Assembly (NCBI GenBank): GCA_029262955.1
Contig: JAJCYL010000719.1
Location: 1-21,330, forward strand
Reading direction: 5' to 3'
From: Cytophagales bacterium
GTDB lineage: Bacteria; Bacteroidota; Bacteroidia; Cytophagales; Cyclobacteriaceae
DNA length: 21,330 nucleotides
How positions within the stretch are numbered: position 1 is the stretch's first letter; every line of letters begins with the position of its first letter. Below, piece after piece: positions 1 through 7,853 of the stretch. A model generated the notes under the pieces. The model had not been told where the DNA came from, made no database searches, and saw only the letters and a list, made by a program, of their open reading frames with translations. Both the position numbers and the translations under genes were made by a program.

Positions 1-1351
1 AATTCTTAAAATGCTCTTTTAATGACTCCGAAACCATATTATTGCTAAGTCTTTTACCCTTATAAGCATAAGCTCCAGTTGATTTGCTCAGTCTCAAGTT
101 ATCCAGGTTCTCAGGTTGTTTCCAAATTCTATTATGATCTAAGAACGTCCGTACGTTTAATAAATCATTTAAGTTAATTGAGTACCTCTTTTTTAGATCT
201 TGAGCTAGCAGTGAAGGGTTTCCAATATCTCCCCAAATAATTTTTGCCCAAATTTCGGCTTGGACCAGGTTCTCTCTTGTAACTTTTAATGCAGCTTCAT
301 TATAATCTACCCCAATCAACATAAGGGGATATTCATCCAAGACCTGACCACGATAGGTTTGACTTTGTATAACAGAAAACAAATGATGGAGGAATGCCCC
401 ATTTCCACACCCCATATCAAGAATTCCCTTTGGCTGCTCATCAATTGGTTTATTAAACAACTCAATGATTATTGAGTCAACAACTTTAAAGTAAGATGCA
501 TGAGCACCCCCGCTTCCCCATACATTCATTTCTCTGTCGACATGCTTTTCTTCTGTAGCCTCGCCCGAATTTTGGAGTATCATGGGATTTCCGAAAAGAA
601 GTTCATCCAGCTTTCTAAGTGTAGGAATGTAGGACACGGTTACACCATAAGCACTTGCTCTTCTGGCATAAAACAACCCTTGTTGGGTAAATTCAAAAGA
701 TTCATCTTCTTTTATGAACCACTGGAGTTCTGTTAGAATATCCAATAACCTACCAAAACCGACGGGGTCCTTATGAAACTCTTCGGCCCTAAATCGGGTT
801 TCCATAAAATACTTATGAAACATCCCGGTCATCCCAAGATGTACTAAAGTTGGGCCAACAATTATGCCTTCGATATGTGCCAATATTTGCTCCTGAATTC
901 TCCTGGCAGTCTTGTCATCGGATAGGCTACTAATCAAAAGTTGATATCTTTTATATGCACTCTCAAGCTTCAAAAACGGCTCCATTTCGAATATCCTCTT
1001 GTGATATCTTTCCGAAATCTTAAGAAGATCTACAACATCGGCATACATCTCGACATAATTGAAAGCAATCTCTGAAACATCATTAATCTCGTATTTGATG
1101 TCATCAGTTTCATTATTCAAATGTTGTACAAGCCAGCCTTGTGAGCATAAAATCCTTAACGCCACATTGAGATACCCCTCATTAGCATCAAATTGACGAA
1201 CGAGTTTACTCAAACTAACAATTTTTGATTCTAATAGATAATCGAGAACTCCGTGTTCTTTTAATGAATAAGCTGTAGGGGCTGTTACTATTCCATCTAA
1301 ATGACGGAACAATTTATTCCGGTAATTGGACTGCTCTGATTTGGTAAGCAT
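1..1351 (-). CDS. Class I SAM-dependent methyltransferase with duplicated N-terminal domain (3' end beyond the window)
   Basis: An uninterrupted reading frame of 450 codons runs from ATG at 1351 to the left edge, so the C-terminus lies outside. SAM-binding motif I (LDMGCGNGAF, residues 311-320) and the following acidic strand end (GVDYNEAAL, 347-355) identify a Rossmann-fold methyltransferase. The first 300 residues hold two related segments, HLDGIVTAPT (17-26) and HIEGIIVGPT (159-168), each leading into a winged-helix-like stretch. Such helical domains are common in front of O- and C-methyltransferases. The LNVRTFLDHNR stretch (398-408) reminds me of methyltransferase domains in polyketide synthase loading modules of the AprA type, but that is from memory and uncertain. 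It lies 81 nt downstream of marR on the same strand and may be co-transcribed with it. The substrate cannot be read from the sequence. Confidence 0.85.
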   Translation of the reverse strand, partial: MLTKSEQSNYRNKLFRHLDGIVTAPTAYSLKEHGVLDYLLESKIVSLSKLVRQFDANEGYLNVALRILCSQGWLVQHLNNETDDIKYEINDVSEIAFNYVEMYADVVDLLKISERYHKRIFEMEPFLKLESAYKRYQLLISSLSDDKTARRIQEQILAHIEGIIVGPTLVHLGMTGMFHKYFMETRFRAEEFHKDPVGFGRLLDILTELQWFIKEDESFEFTQQGLFYARRASAYGVTVSYIPTLRKLDELLFGNPMILQNSGEATEEKHVDREMNVWGSGGAHASYFKVVDSIIIELFNKPIDEQPKGILDMGCGNGAFLHHLFSVIQSQTYRGQVLDEYPLMLIGVDYNEAALKVTRENLVQAEIWAKIIWGDIGNPSLLAQDLKKRYSINLNDLLNVRTFLDHNRIWKQPENLDNLRLSKSTGAYAYKGKRLSNNMVSESLKEHFKN

Positions 1352-1396
1352 TTTTTAATTCAATCGTATTCAAACAAAAGACAGTACATTCTTATA

Positions 1397-1430
1397 AAGT
1401 TCATTTCTACAAAAAAAATGAAGTTCATTT
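1397..1430 (-). repeat. Direct repeat AAATGAACTT with weak terminator-like hairpin between marR and the methyltransferase gene
   Basis: On the minus strand AAATGAACTT occurs at 1430-1421 and again at 1406-1397, 24 nt apart. The first copy also forms a weak AT-only-ish hairpin (AAATG at 1430-1426 with CATTT at 1420-1416) followed by a T run, directly after the marR stop codon. It could be a leaky terminator or a pair of protein-binding sites. No good TAnnTTTG box is seen between the repeats and the methyltransferase start. Confidence 0.35.
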
Positions 1431-1432
1431 GC

Positions 1433-1906
1433 TTAGTCATGTCTATCAAACCCATTGGCAAAATAGGTTTCATTCTCAAAGTTCCTGTTGATGGATGTTA
1501 GAATTCGTACCAATTCCTGGTAATCAGAGGGTGAAAGGCCTTCCCAACCTGTTTGCCTAATTTCGAGCACTACCGGTTTGGCTTTTGCAACCTTGTCATT
1601 ACCCTCTTCTTTCATAAAGAGGTTGAATTTACGCCGGTCCGACCGATCACTTTTCCTTTCAATTAGGTTCTTTTTGCAAAGGATGTCAACTATTCGAGTC
1701 ACCGTTGGAGCATCTTTGAAAATCTTATCACAAAGTTCATTCTGACTTATTCCATTGAACTTAATGAGTTGATCCAATACTACCCATTGATCAACAGTCA
1801 AATCAAGGTTTTCATCATTCAATCTTTTCTGTAAAGATTGCTTGATCTTTTTAGCTGTAACCTCAATAAGAAAGCCGTAGTGACCAGCTCCCGTAATTCC
1901 TTTCAT
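1433..1906 (-). CDS. MarR-family transcriptional regulator
   Basis: The 157-residue length and layout are those of MarR-type dimeric winged-helix repressors. The helix-turn-helix lies at about residues 52-82 (GISQNELCDKIFKDAPTVTRIVDILCKK), followed by the wing with the family's D-R-S-D-R-R pattern (87-92) and the flanking dimerisation helices. It starts 34 nt after the hppD stop on the same strand, so the two genes probably form one transcript. Members of this family usually respond to small, often phenolic ligands and repress their own operon. The palindrome in the hppD promoter is the natural candidate operator, so hydroxyphenylpyruvate, homogentisate or a related compound is a plausible ligand. 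That ligand assignment is inference. Confidence 0.9.
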   Translation of the reverse strand: MKGITGAGHYGFLIEVTAKKIKQSLQKRLNDENLDLTVDQWVVLDQLIKFNGISQNELCDKIFKDAPTVTRIVDILCKKNLIERKSDRSDRRKFNLFMKEEGNDKVAKAKPVVLEIRQTGWEGLSPSDYQELVRILTSINRNFENETYFANGFDRHD

Positions 1907-1940
1907 TTGAACCGATTAACCATTAACCCGATAAAAAGCA

Positions 1941-3080
1941 CTACAGAGTTCCTCTAAGTTCTTGCTCCCTTTCAATCGCCTCAAAAAGCGCCTTGAAGTT
2001 GCCTTTTCCAAATGACTGTGCTCCCTTCCTTTGAATAATTTCAAAAAACATGGTGGGACGTGGCTCTACAGGTTTGGTAAATATTTGGAGTAAATAGCCT
2101 TCATCGTCTCGGTCAATTAAAATTCCCAGCTCTTTTAAAGGCTCGAGATCTTCATCTATTGTACCAACTCGATCCAGCACCGTATCATAATAAACTGATG
2201 GAACCCTTAGAAATTCGACTCCTCTATCTCTTAAAGCAGTCACAGTCTCAATAATATTATCGGTAGCAACTGCAACATGTTGAACACCGGAATCGCCATA
2301 AAAATCAAGGTATTCTTCAACCTGTGATTTCTTCTTACCTTCTGCTGGTTCATTGATAGGAAATTTTATTCTACCATTCCCATTGCTCATCACTTTACTC
2401 ATGAGTGCAGTGTAATCAGTCGAAATGTCCTTATCGTCAAATGACATTAATTGTGTAAAACCCATTACATGGCCATAGAAATCTACCCACTTATTCATTT
2501 CTCCCCAGCCAACGTTTCCTACCATATGATCAACATATTTTAAGCCGGTGTCAACTGGATTATAGTCCGTTTTCCATTCTTTAAAACCAGGCAGGAACAC
2601 TCCACTATAATTCTTCCTTTCAATGAATAAGTGAACAGTTTCCCCATAAGTATGAATACCAGATTTCACTACTTCTCCAAACTGATCTTTTTCTACTGTG
2701 GGTTTCATAAATGATTTAGCTCCTCGCTTAGTGGTCTCTTCATAAGATATAGTAGCATCATCCACCCAAAGAGCAACTACTTTTAAACCATCCCCATGCT
2801 TGTCTATATGCTTACCAATTTCTGTTCCAGCTTTTAGGGGGCTAGAGAGTACCAATCTGATTTTATCTTGCATTAGAACATACGATTCAATCTCAGCGTT
2901 ACCAGTTTCCAGACCAGAATAGGCCAAGGACTGAAAGCCAAAAGCCGTTTTATAATAGTGAGCTGCTTGTTTACAATTCCCAACATACAATTCGACATAA
3001 TCAGTGCCATTGATGGGGAGAAAGTCTTCTGCCTCTGCAAAGATCTTTTTGGGTTCTTGGGATAATGTAGTAGTTGACAT
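1941..3080 (-). CDS. hppD: 4-hydroxyphenylpyruvate dioxygenase
   Basis: This cytosolic non-haem iron enzyme converts 4-hydroxyphenylpyruvate to homogentisate, the second step of tyrosine breakdown. The 379 residues match the family's usual size and show two vicinal-oxygen-chelate halves. The expected iron ligands are H185 (YVDHMVGNV), H268 (SGVQHVAVATDN) and E347 (MFFEIIQRKG). The C-terminal GNFKALFEAIEREQ helix, which closes over the active site in this family, is present at 360-373. The start ATG at 3080 lies about 35 nt downstream of a promoter with a good -7 box. It is followed by marR on the same strand. The next pathway enzymes, homogentisate dioxygenase and fumarylacetoacetase, are not in the window. 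Confidence 0.96.
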   Translation of the reverse strand: MSTTTLSQEPKKIFAEAEDFLPINGTDYVELYVGNCKQAAHYYKTAFGFQSLAYSGLETGNAEIESYVLMQDKIRLVLSSPLKAGTEIGKHIDKHGDGLKVVALWVDDATISYEETTKRGAKSFMKPTVEKDQFGEVVKSGIHTYGETVHLFIERKNYSGVFLPGFKEWKTDYNPVDTGLKYVDHMVGNVGWGEMNKWVDFYGHVMGFTQLMSFDDKDISTDYTALMSKVMSNGNGRIKFPINEPAEGKKKSQVEEYLDFYGDSGVQHVAVATDNIIETVTALRDRGVEFLRVPSVYYDTVLDRVGTIDEDLEPLKELGILIDRDDEGYLLQIFTKPVEPRPTMFFEIIQRKGAQSFGKGNFKALFEAIEREQELRGTL

Positions 3081-3095
3081 AATTTAATTGTTTTA

Positions 3096-3115
3096 CTAAC
3101 TATTAGTTAGCTAAC
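3096..3115. promoter_or_regulatory. Candidate MarR operator: three GTTAG/CTAAC half-sites
   Basis: CTAAC (3096-3100), TATTA, GTTAG (3106-3110) and CTAAC (3111-3115) follow one another. The last two form a perfect 10-bp palindrome, GTTAGCTAAC, and the first two form an inverted repeat with a 5-nt spacer. The palindrome touches the end of the hppD -7 box and covers the expected transcription start, an ideal place for a repressor. The assignment to the MarR protein is inferred from the neighbourhood. Confidence 0.6.
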
Positions 3116-3145
3116 AAAAATATAAAATATCGCCCTTAAAGTCAA
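3115..3145 (-). promoter_or_regulatory. hppD promoter
   Basis: On the minus strand TTG (3145-3143) is followed after 20 nt by TATTTTTG (3122-3115). This is a full match to the Bacteroidota consensus TTG, 17-23 nt, TAnnTTTG. Transcription would begin about 30 nt before the hppD start, inside the operator-like palindrome. Confidence 0.65.
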
Positions 3146-3228
3146 GCTGCATTTCCATTCATAACATTTAACTTCAACTCTCGTTCGTAATTGCTGTATT
3201 TCGCCCAATTGACACTTTTATATTTAGT

Positions 3229-4368
3229 ATGAAAAAGATATTATTAGTTGCTCCTGCCCTATCGCTCATTTTCTTTCAATGTGATGCACAAAACTTCAAT
3301 CAGCTAACCCCTGAACAAGAAAAGATGTCACAATCAACCATGGATTTCGAGACTTACAATCCACCTTCCTCACTGGTTGTCCCCGAAAATTTGGTCACCA
3401 AGGCGAAATTTCCATTTATTGATGTGCATAATCATCAATTCAGAATGCCAGACATGGATCTATCCCAATTAGTCACAGAAATGGACGCCCTTAATATGCA
3501 GGTTCTGGTCAACCTTAGTGGACGTGGACGTGGAGATGAGGCGCATTTGAAGAATTCAATTAAAAATGCAAACGGAAATCAACCCAATAGATTCATAGTT
3601 TTTACCAATATTTCATCAGATGGAATTGATGAACCCGGATATAGTGAAAAGCTCGCTCAACAAATTGAGAATGATGTCAAAATGGGTGCAAACGGTTTAA
3701 AAATATACAAGAGTCTTGGTTTGAGGTGGACGGATAGCAAGGGGAATAGAATTGCAATTGATGACCCCCGATTAGATGCCGCCTGGGCCAAATGTGGCGA
3801 GCTTGGAATTCCAGTTTTAATTCATGCGGCCGATCCAATGCAATTTTGGCAACCGTTTGATGGCAACAACGAAAGGTGGTTGGAATTAAAAACAAGACCC
3901 GGGCGTAAGAGATCATCAACAGACCCGGCACCATTCGAACAAATTATTCAGGAGCAGCATAATATTTTTAAGAGACACCGCAATACGACCTTTATCAATG
4001 CGCATATGGGCTGGATGGCGAACGATCTAACAAAGCTTGGTAAGCATCTTGACGACAACCCAAATGTCAATGTCGAAATTGGGGCTGTCATTGCTGAATT
4101 AGGCCGTCAACCGAGAGCCGCAGGCAAATTCTTTGAAAAATATCAGGATCGCATACTCTTCGGAAAAGATGCCTATCACCCCGAAGAGTACTATACCTAT
4201 TTTAGGGTGTTGGAAACAGCGGATGAATATTTTCCTTATTACAAGAAATATCATGCTTACTGGAAAATGTATGGCCTGGATTTACCAGACGCAATTCTGA
4301 AAAAGGTGTATTATAAAAATGCGCTAAGAATTGTACCCAATATTGACAAATCTGCATTTCCAGATTAA
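3229..4368 (+). CDS. Exported metal-dependent amidohydrolase (amidohydrolase-2 / TIM-barrel family)
   Basis: The 379-residue protein begins with a hydrophobic signal sequence (residues 1-20, cleavage probably after CDA). C18 lacks a normal lipobox context, so a lipoprotein is less likely. The TIM-barrel metal site is complete in order: HNH pair H67/H69 after strand 1 (FIDVHNH), K158 or K161 in the GLKIYKSLG strand, H199 (VLIHAAD), H259 (FINAHMGW) and D314 (LFGKDAYHP). Relatives include hydrolases and decarboxylases of the ACMSD group, so the reaction cannot be named. It is divergent from hppD with a 148-nt shared intergenic region, and export suggests a periplasmic substrate. A link to aromatic catabolism rests only on position. 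Confidence 0.85.
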   Translation: MKKILLVAPALSLIFFQCDAQNFNQLTPEQEKMSQSTMDFETYNPPSSLVVPENLVTKAKFPFIDVHNHQFRMPDMDLSQLVTEMDALNMQVLVNLSGRGRGDEAHLKNSIKNANGNQPNRFIVFTNISSDGIDEPGYSEKLAQQIENDVKMGANGLKIYKSLGLRWTDSKGNRIAIDDPRLDAAWAKCGELGIPVLIHAADPMQFWQPFDGNNERWLELKTRPGRKRSSTDPAPFEQIIQEQHNIFKRHRNTTFINAHMGWMANDLTKLGKHLDDNPNVNVEIGAVIAELGRQPRAAGKFFEKYQDRILFGKDAYHPEEYYTYFRVLETADEYFPYYKKYHAYWKMYGLDLPDAILKKVYYKNALRIVPNIDKSAFPD

Positions 4369-4688
4369 TTATCAAATCTATCTACTACAACCTGGTGACT
4401 TTTTTGAAGGTTGAGCAACATTCCCATTTCTTTTATTCGATTGGAGGGATAGAATTGCAAAGCCCTACTGATTGATAGTTGCAGAAGCCTTTTCATATTC
4501 CAACTCAATAAAATATTTAATGGCCTGATTTAGAAATTAGAATTCTAAGAGGCTGACATGACTCTAATGTTATGCGTTTGGCAAGCCACTTTTGAAACTC
4601 TTATTATAAAAAGATTCAAACATGATGGAATGCAATGAATGCCCTTTAAATTTGCGCCAATTTGTACTAACCTATTTCCCCTCAATAA
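4369..4688. other. Non-coding gap between the amidohydrolase gene and carB
   Basis: No convincing gene lies in these 320 bases. Visible elements are an imperfect stem (CAACCT 4388-4393 with AGGTTG 4408-4413) without a T run, a 12-bp palindrome TTAGAATTCTAA (4537-4548), a short direct repeat GAATGC (4628-4633 and 4637-4642) next to the carB -7 box, a 26-codon plus-strand ORF (4558-4638) and a 43-codon minus-strand ORF (4365-4496). Neither ORF has a promoter or a recognisable product. Confidence 0.5.
4647..4654 (+). promoter_or_regulatory. Candidate -7 box of carB
   Basis: TAAATTTG is an exact match to TAnnTTTG and lies 34 nt before the carB start. No TTG element is seen at the right distance upstream, so the call is tentative. 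Confidence 0.35.
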
Positions 4689-7502
4689 ATGCCAAGAGAT
4701 ACGAGTATCAAGTCCGTCCTAATCATCGGGAGCGGCCCCATTGTCATTGGTCAGGCTTGTGAGTTTGACTATGCCGGCAGTCAAGCTTCCAGGTCCTTAA
4801 GAGAAGAAGGTATTGAGGTTACTCTCATCAATTCTAATCCGGCGACAATCATGACTGATCCGGTGACGGCAGACAATGTTTATTTAAAACCTCTCATCAA
4901 GCAATCAATTAGGGAGATCCTTGAAAAACACGAAATAGATGCAGTTCTGCCGACCATGGGGGGGCAGACTGCTTTGAACCTGGCGATTGAATGCCAACAA
5001 GCGGGTATCTGGGACAAGTATGGTGTCAAAATGATTGGAGTTGATATTGGAGCAATTGAAACCACTGAAGATCGGGAGAAATTCCGATTAAAAATGAAAG
5101 AAATTGGCGTTGGTGTTTGCAAGGGAGAGACTGCCACGTCGTTTCTGACAGGTAAAGAAATTGCGCAGGAAATTGGGTTCCCACTTGTAATCCGACCTTC
5201 ATTCACTTTAGGTGGTACTGGTGGAGGCTTTGTAAATGATCCGGAAGAGTTCGACAATGCATTAAATAATGGCCTCCAGGCGTCCCCAATTCATGAGGTC
5301 CTTGTGGAGCAAAGTATCATGGGTTGGAAAGAGTTCGAATTGGAGCTGCTCCGGGACAACGTTGGCAATATCATCATCATCTGTTCAATTGAGAATTTCG
5401 ACCCTATGGGTGTTCATACCGGTGACTCAATTACAGTTGCGCCCGCCATGACTCTACCTGATACGGTTTACCAGGAAATGCGGGACCTGGCAAAAACGAT
5501 GATGAATGCAATTGGCCAATTTGCCGGTGGGTGTAATGTCCAGTTTTCAGTTCATCCTGATACGGATGAAATCATTGGCATCGAAATTAACCCCAGAGTA
5601 TCGAGATCTTCTGCCCTTGCTTCAAAAGCGACAGGTTATCCCATCGCGAAAGTAGCAGCCAAATTGGCCATCGGGTATAATCTGGATGAACTTGAAAATC
5701 AAATAACCAAAACCACGTCCGCCTATTTTGAACCAGCACTTGACTACGTAATCGTCAAAGTTCCCCGTTGGAACTTTGACAAATTCAAGGGTTCGGACAG
5801 AAGACTTGGCCTTCAAATGAAATCGGTTGGAGAGGCAATGGGTATTGGAAGGAATTTCCAGGAAGCGTTGCAAAAGGCATGTCAATCCCTTGAAATTAAA
5901 CGGAATGGACTTGGAGCAGATGGGCGTGAACTAAAAGATCAAGCGGCAATCCTTCACAGCCTTGAACACCCAAGTTGGAATAGACTTTTTCATATATATG
6001 ATGCCTATAAACTAGGAATCTCTTCAAAAACTATTCAAAAACTTACGAAAATTGATCCCTGGTTTTTGAACCAGATTGAAGAATTAATCGATTTGGAAAA
6101 AGTTATTGAGAAGGACTCTATTGAGACCATTTCTAAAGAGTTATTGGCTGAAGCAAAGAAAAAAGGCTATGCAGACCGGCAAATTGCTCACTTATTAAAA
6201 TGCTTAGAAAGCGAAGTCTGTAATAAACGCACCGAACTTGGAATCCAACGTGTGTACAAATTAGTTGATACATGTGCTGCTGAATTTGAAGCTCAAACAC
6301 CCTATTACTATTCAACCTTCGCTGATGAAAATGAATCCATTGTAACCGATAAAAAGAAAATTGTGGTCTTAGGATCAGGGCCCAATAGAATTGGTCAGGG
6401 TATTGAATTTGATTACTCATGTGTACACGGGGTACTTGCCGCCAAAGAGGCAGGTTACGAAACCATCATGATCAACTGTAACCCTGAAACTGTTTCTACT
6501 GATTTTGATGTTGCTGATAAGCTCTATTTCGAACCGGTTTTCTGGGAACATATTTATGACATTATCCAACTTGAAAAGCCGGTTGGAGTGATCGTACAGC
6601 TCGGAGGTCAAACTGCACTTAAACTGGCCGAAAAACTCGACAGGTACGGTATCAAAATATTAGGTACAAGCTACGAAGCTCTCGATCTGGCCGAGGATCG
6701 CGGCCGATTTTCAGATTTATTGAAAGAGCTCAATATCCCCTATCCCGAATATGGCACCATTGAAGACGCAGAATCGGCGGTTGAATTATCGAAGGACATT
6801 GGATTCCCTTTATTGGTTCGACCTTCCTACGTTCTAGGAGGTCAGAGTATGAAAATCGTTATCAATGAGCAGGAGCTTGAGGAACACGTTGTTGATATTT
6901 TAAAAGATAAACCAGACGGAGTCATTCTATTGGACCATTTCCTTGAAGGAGCAATCGAAGCCGAAGCAGATGCTATTTGTGACGGAGAGGATGTGTACAT
7001 CATTGGTATCATGCAGCACATTGAACCCGCTGGAATACACTCGGGTGATTCTTATGCGGTACTGCCTCCTTACAATCTGGGAGATTTCGTTATACGACAG
7101 ATTGAAGACTACACCAAAAAAATTGCATTGGCTCTCAGAACCATTGGCGTGATTAACATCCAATTTGCAATCAAAAATGACAAGGTCTACATTATTGAAG
7201 CGAATCCAAGAGCCTCACGTACAGTACCTTTCATTTGTAAAGCATATGAGGAGCCATATATAAACTATGCCACTAAAATTATGCTGGGAGATAAAAAATT
7301 GAGTGACTTCAAATTCAACCCAAAAAAACATGGTTATGCTATAAAAGAACCCGTCTTTTCATTCGATAAGTTTCCCAATGTTAATAAGGAACTCGGTCCT
7401 GAAATGAAATCCACTGGTGAATCGATCTATTTTATTGACGACCTGATGGATGATTATTTCCTTAAAATCTACAATGAACGTAACTTCTACCTCAGTAGAT
7501 AA
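4689..7502 (+). CDS. carB: Carbamoyl-phosphate synthase large chain, lacking the C-terminal regulatory domain
   Basis: This subunit makes carbamoyl phosphate from bicarbonate, ATP and ammonia supplied by the small glutaminase chain, for pyrimidine and arginine synthesis. The two homologous halves are clear: a first biotin-carboxylase-like unit with SGPIVIGQACEFDYAGSQA (15-33), TMGGQTALN (89-97) and an ATP-grasp domain ending at EINPRVSRSSA (about 298-308), a helical middle domain (about 400-545), then the second unit starting at GSGPNRIGQGIEFDY (about 560) and ending at EANPRASRTVPF (about 837). The protein stops at residue 937 soon after the LGPEMKSTGE motif, whereas the roughly 1070-residue enterobacterial form continues for about 130 residues with the MGS-like domain that binds UMP and ornithine. 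carA is not in the window. Confidence 0.96.
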   Translation: MPRDTSIKSVLIIGSGPIVIGQACEFDYAGSQASRSLREEGIEVTLINSNPATIMTDPVTADNVYLKPLIKQSIREILEKHEIDAVLPTMGGQTALNLAIECQQAGIWDKYGVKMIGVDIGAIETTEDREKFRLKMKEIGVGVCKGETATSFLTGKEIAQEIGFPLVIRPSFTLGGTGGGFVNDPEEFDNALNNGLQASPIHEVLVEQSIMGWKEFELELLRDNVGNIIIICSIENFDPMGVHTGDSITVAPAMTLPDTVYQEMRDLAKTMMNAIGQFAGGCNVQFSVHPDTDEIIGIEINPRVSRSSALASKATGYPIAKVAAKLAIGYNLDELENQITKTTSAYFEPALDYVIVKVPRWNFDKFKGSDRRLGLQMKSVGEAMGIGRNFQEALQKACQSLEIKRNGLGADGRELKDQAAILHSLEHPSWNRLFHIYDAYKLGISSKTIQKLTKIDPWFLNQIEELIDLEKVIEKDSIETISKELLAEAKKKGYADRQIAHLLKCLESEVCNKRTELGIQRVYKLVDTCAAEFEAQTPYYYSTFADENESIVTDKKKIVVLGSGPNRIGQGIEFDYSCVHGVLAAKEAGYETIMINCNPETVSTDFDVADKLYFEPVFWEHIYDIIQLEKPVGVIVQLGGQTALKLAEKLDRYGIKILGTSYEALDLAEDRGRFSDLLKELNIPYPEYGTIEDAESAVELSKDIGFPLLVRPSYVLGGQSMKIVINEQELEEHVVDILKDKPDGVILLDHFLEGAIEAEADAICDGEDVYIIGIMQHIEPAGIHSGDSYAVLPPYNLGDFVIRQIEDYTKKIALALRTIGVINIQFAIKNDKVYIIEANPRASRTVPFICKAYEEPYINYATKIMLGDKKLSDFKFNPKKHGYAIKEPVFSFDKFPNVNKELGPEMKSTGESIYFIDDLMDDYFLKIYNERNFYLSR

Positions 7503-7530
7503 GTTATATTAGTAATTCAAAGATTAAATA

Positions 7531-7788
7531 ATGCTGAAATTTCTGCTCATAATATTCTTAGTTGGCTATGTACTCTTGAGAGTTGGTGGATTCATTTTCA
7601 AATTGTTTCTATCAGGTCTCGGCAATGGTCAGCGTCAGGGCAATTTTAATTCTCAAACACATCGTCAACAACCAAAAAAGAAAGCTCCTGGAAGCAATCT
7701 TAATATTGAACACGTTCCTCAGGACAAAAAAAGTCCCGACAAGAGCTTCAACGATGGTGAATATGTAGATTATGAGGAAGTGAAATAA
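7531..7788 (+). CDS. Small single-pass membrane protein, DUF4834-like
   Basis: This 85-residue protein has one N-terminal membrane segment (about residues 2-28, MLKFLLIIFLVGYVLLRVGG and on) and a polar, basic then acidic tail ending in DGEYVDYEEVK. The layout, with a hydrophobic start, a glutamine- and lysine-rich linker and a terminal acidic-tyrosine motif, fits the DUF4834 family of Bacteroidota. That family has no known function. It begins 28 nt after carB and precedes the accD promoter, so it is probably transcribed with carB. Confidence 0.7.
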   Translation: MLKFLLIIFLVGYVLLRVGGFIFKLFLSGLGNGQRQGNFNSQTHRQQPKKKAPGSNLNIEHVPQDKKSPDKSFNDGEYVDYEEVK

Positions 7789-7802
7789 CACTGCCTCTTG
7801 CC

Positions 7803-7835
7803 TTGGTGATTGACCAAAATTAATCCATATCTTTG
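7803..7835 (+). promoter_or_regulatory. accD promoter
   Basis: TTG (7803-7805) followed after 22 nt by TATCTTTG (7828-7835) is a full consensus match. A second TTG (7810-7812) gives a spacer of only 15 nt. The predicted leader before the accD ATG at 7854 is about 12 nt. Confidence 0.6.
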
Positions 7836-7853
7836 ACGCCCCAATTCTAACCT

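Noticed and set aside
500..736. Plus-strand 78-codon ORF at the left end
   Set aside because: It is antisense to the continuous methyltransferase frame, which has clear family motifs; no domain or promoter supports it.
4388..4413. CAACCT/AGGTTG stem as a terminator for the amidohydrolase gene
   Set aside because: Only 6 bp, a 14-nt loop and no T run on either strand.
4365..4496. Minus-strand 43-codon ORF (starts MKRLLQLSIS) after the amidohydrolase gene
   Set aside because: It is short, overlaps the amidohydrolase stop, has no promoter and no recognisable domain; it could also be a remnant, but nothing supports that.
4558..4638. 26-codon plus-strand ORF upstream of carB as a possible leader peptide
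   Set aside because: No enrichment in arginine or pyrimidine-related codons and no attenuator-like hairpin with T run follows it; it also lies upstream of the candidate carB -7 box.
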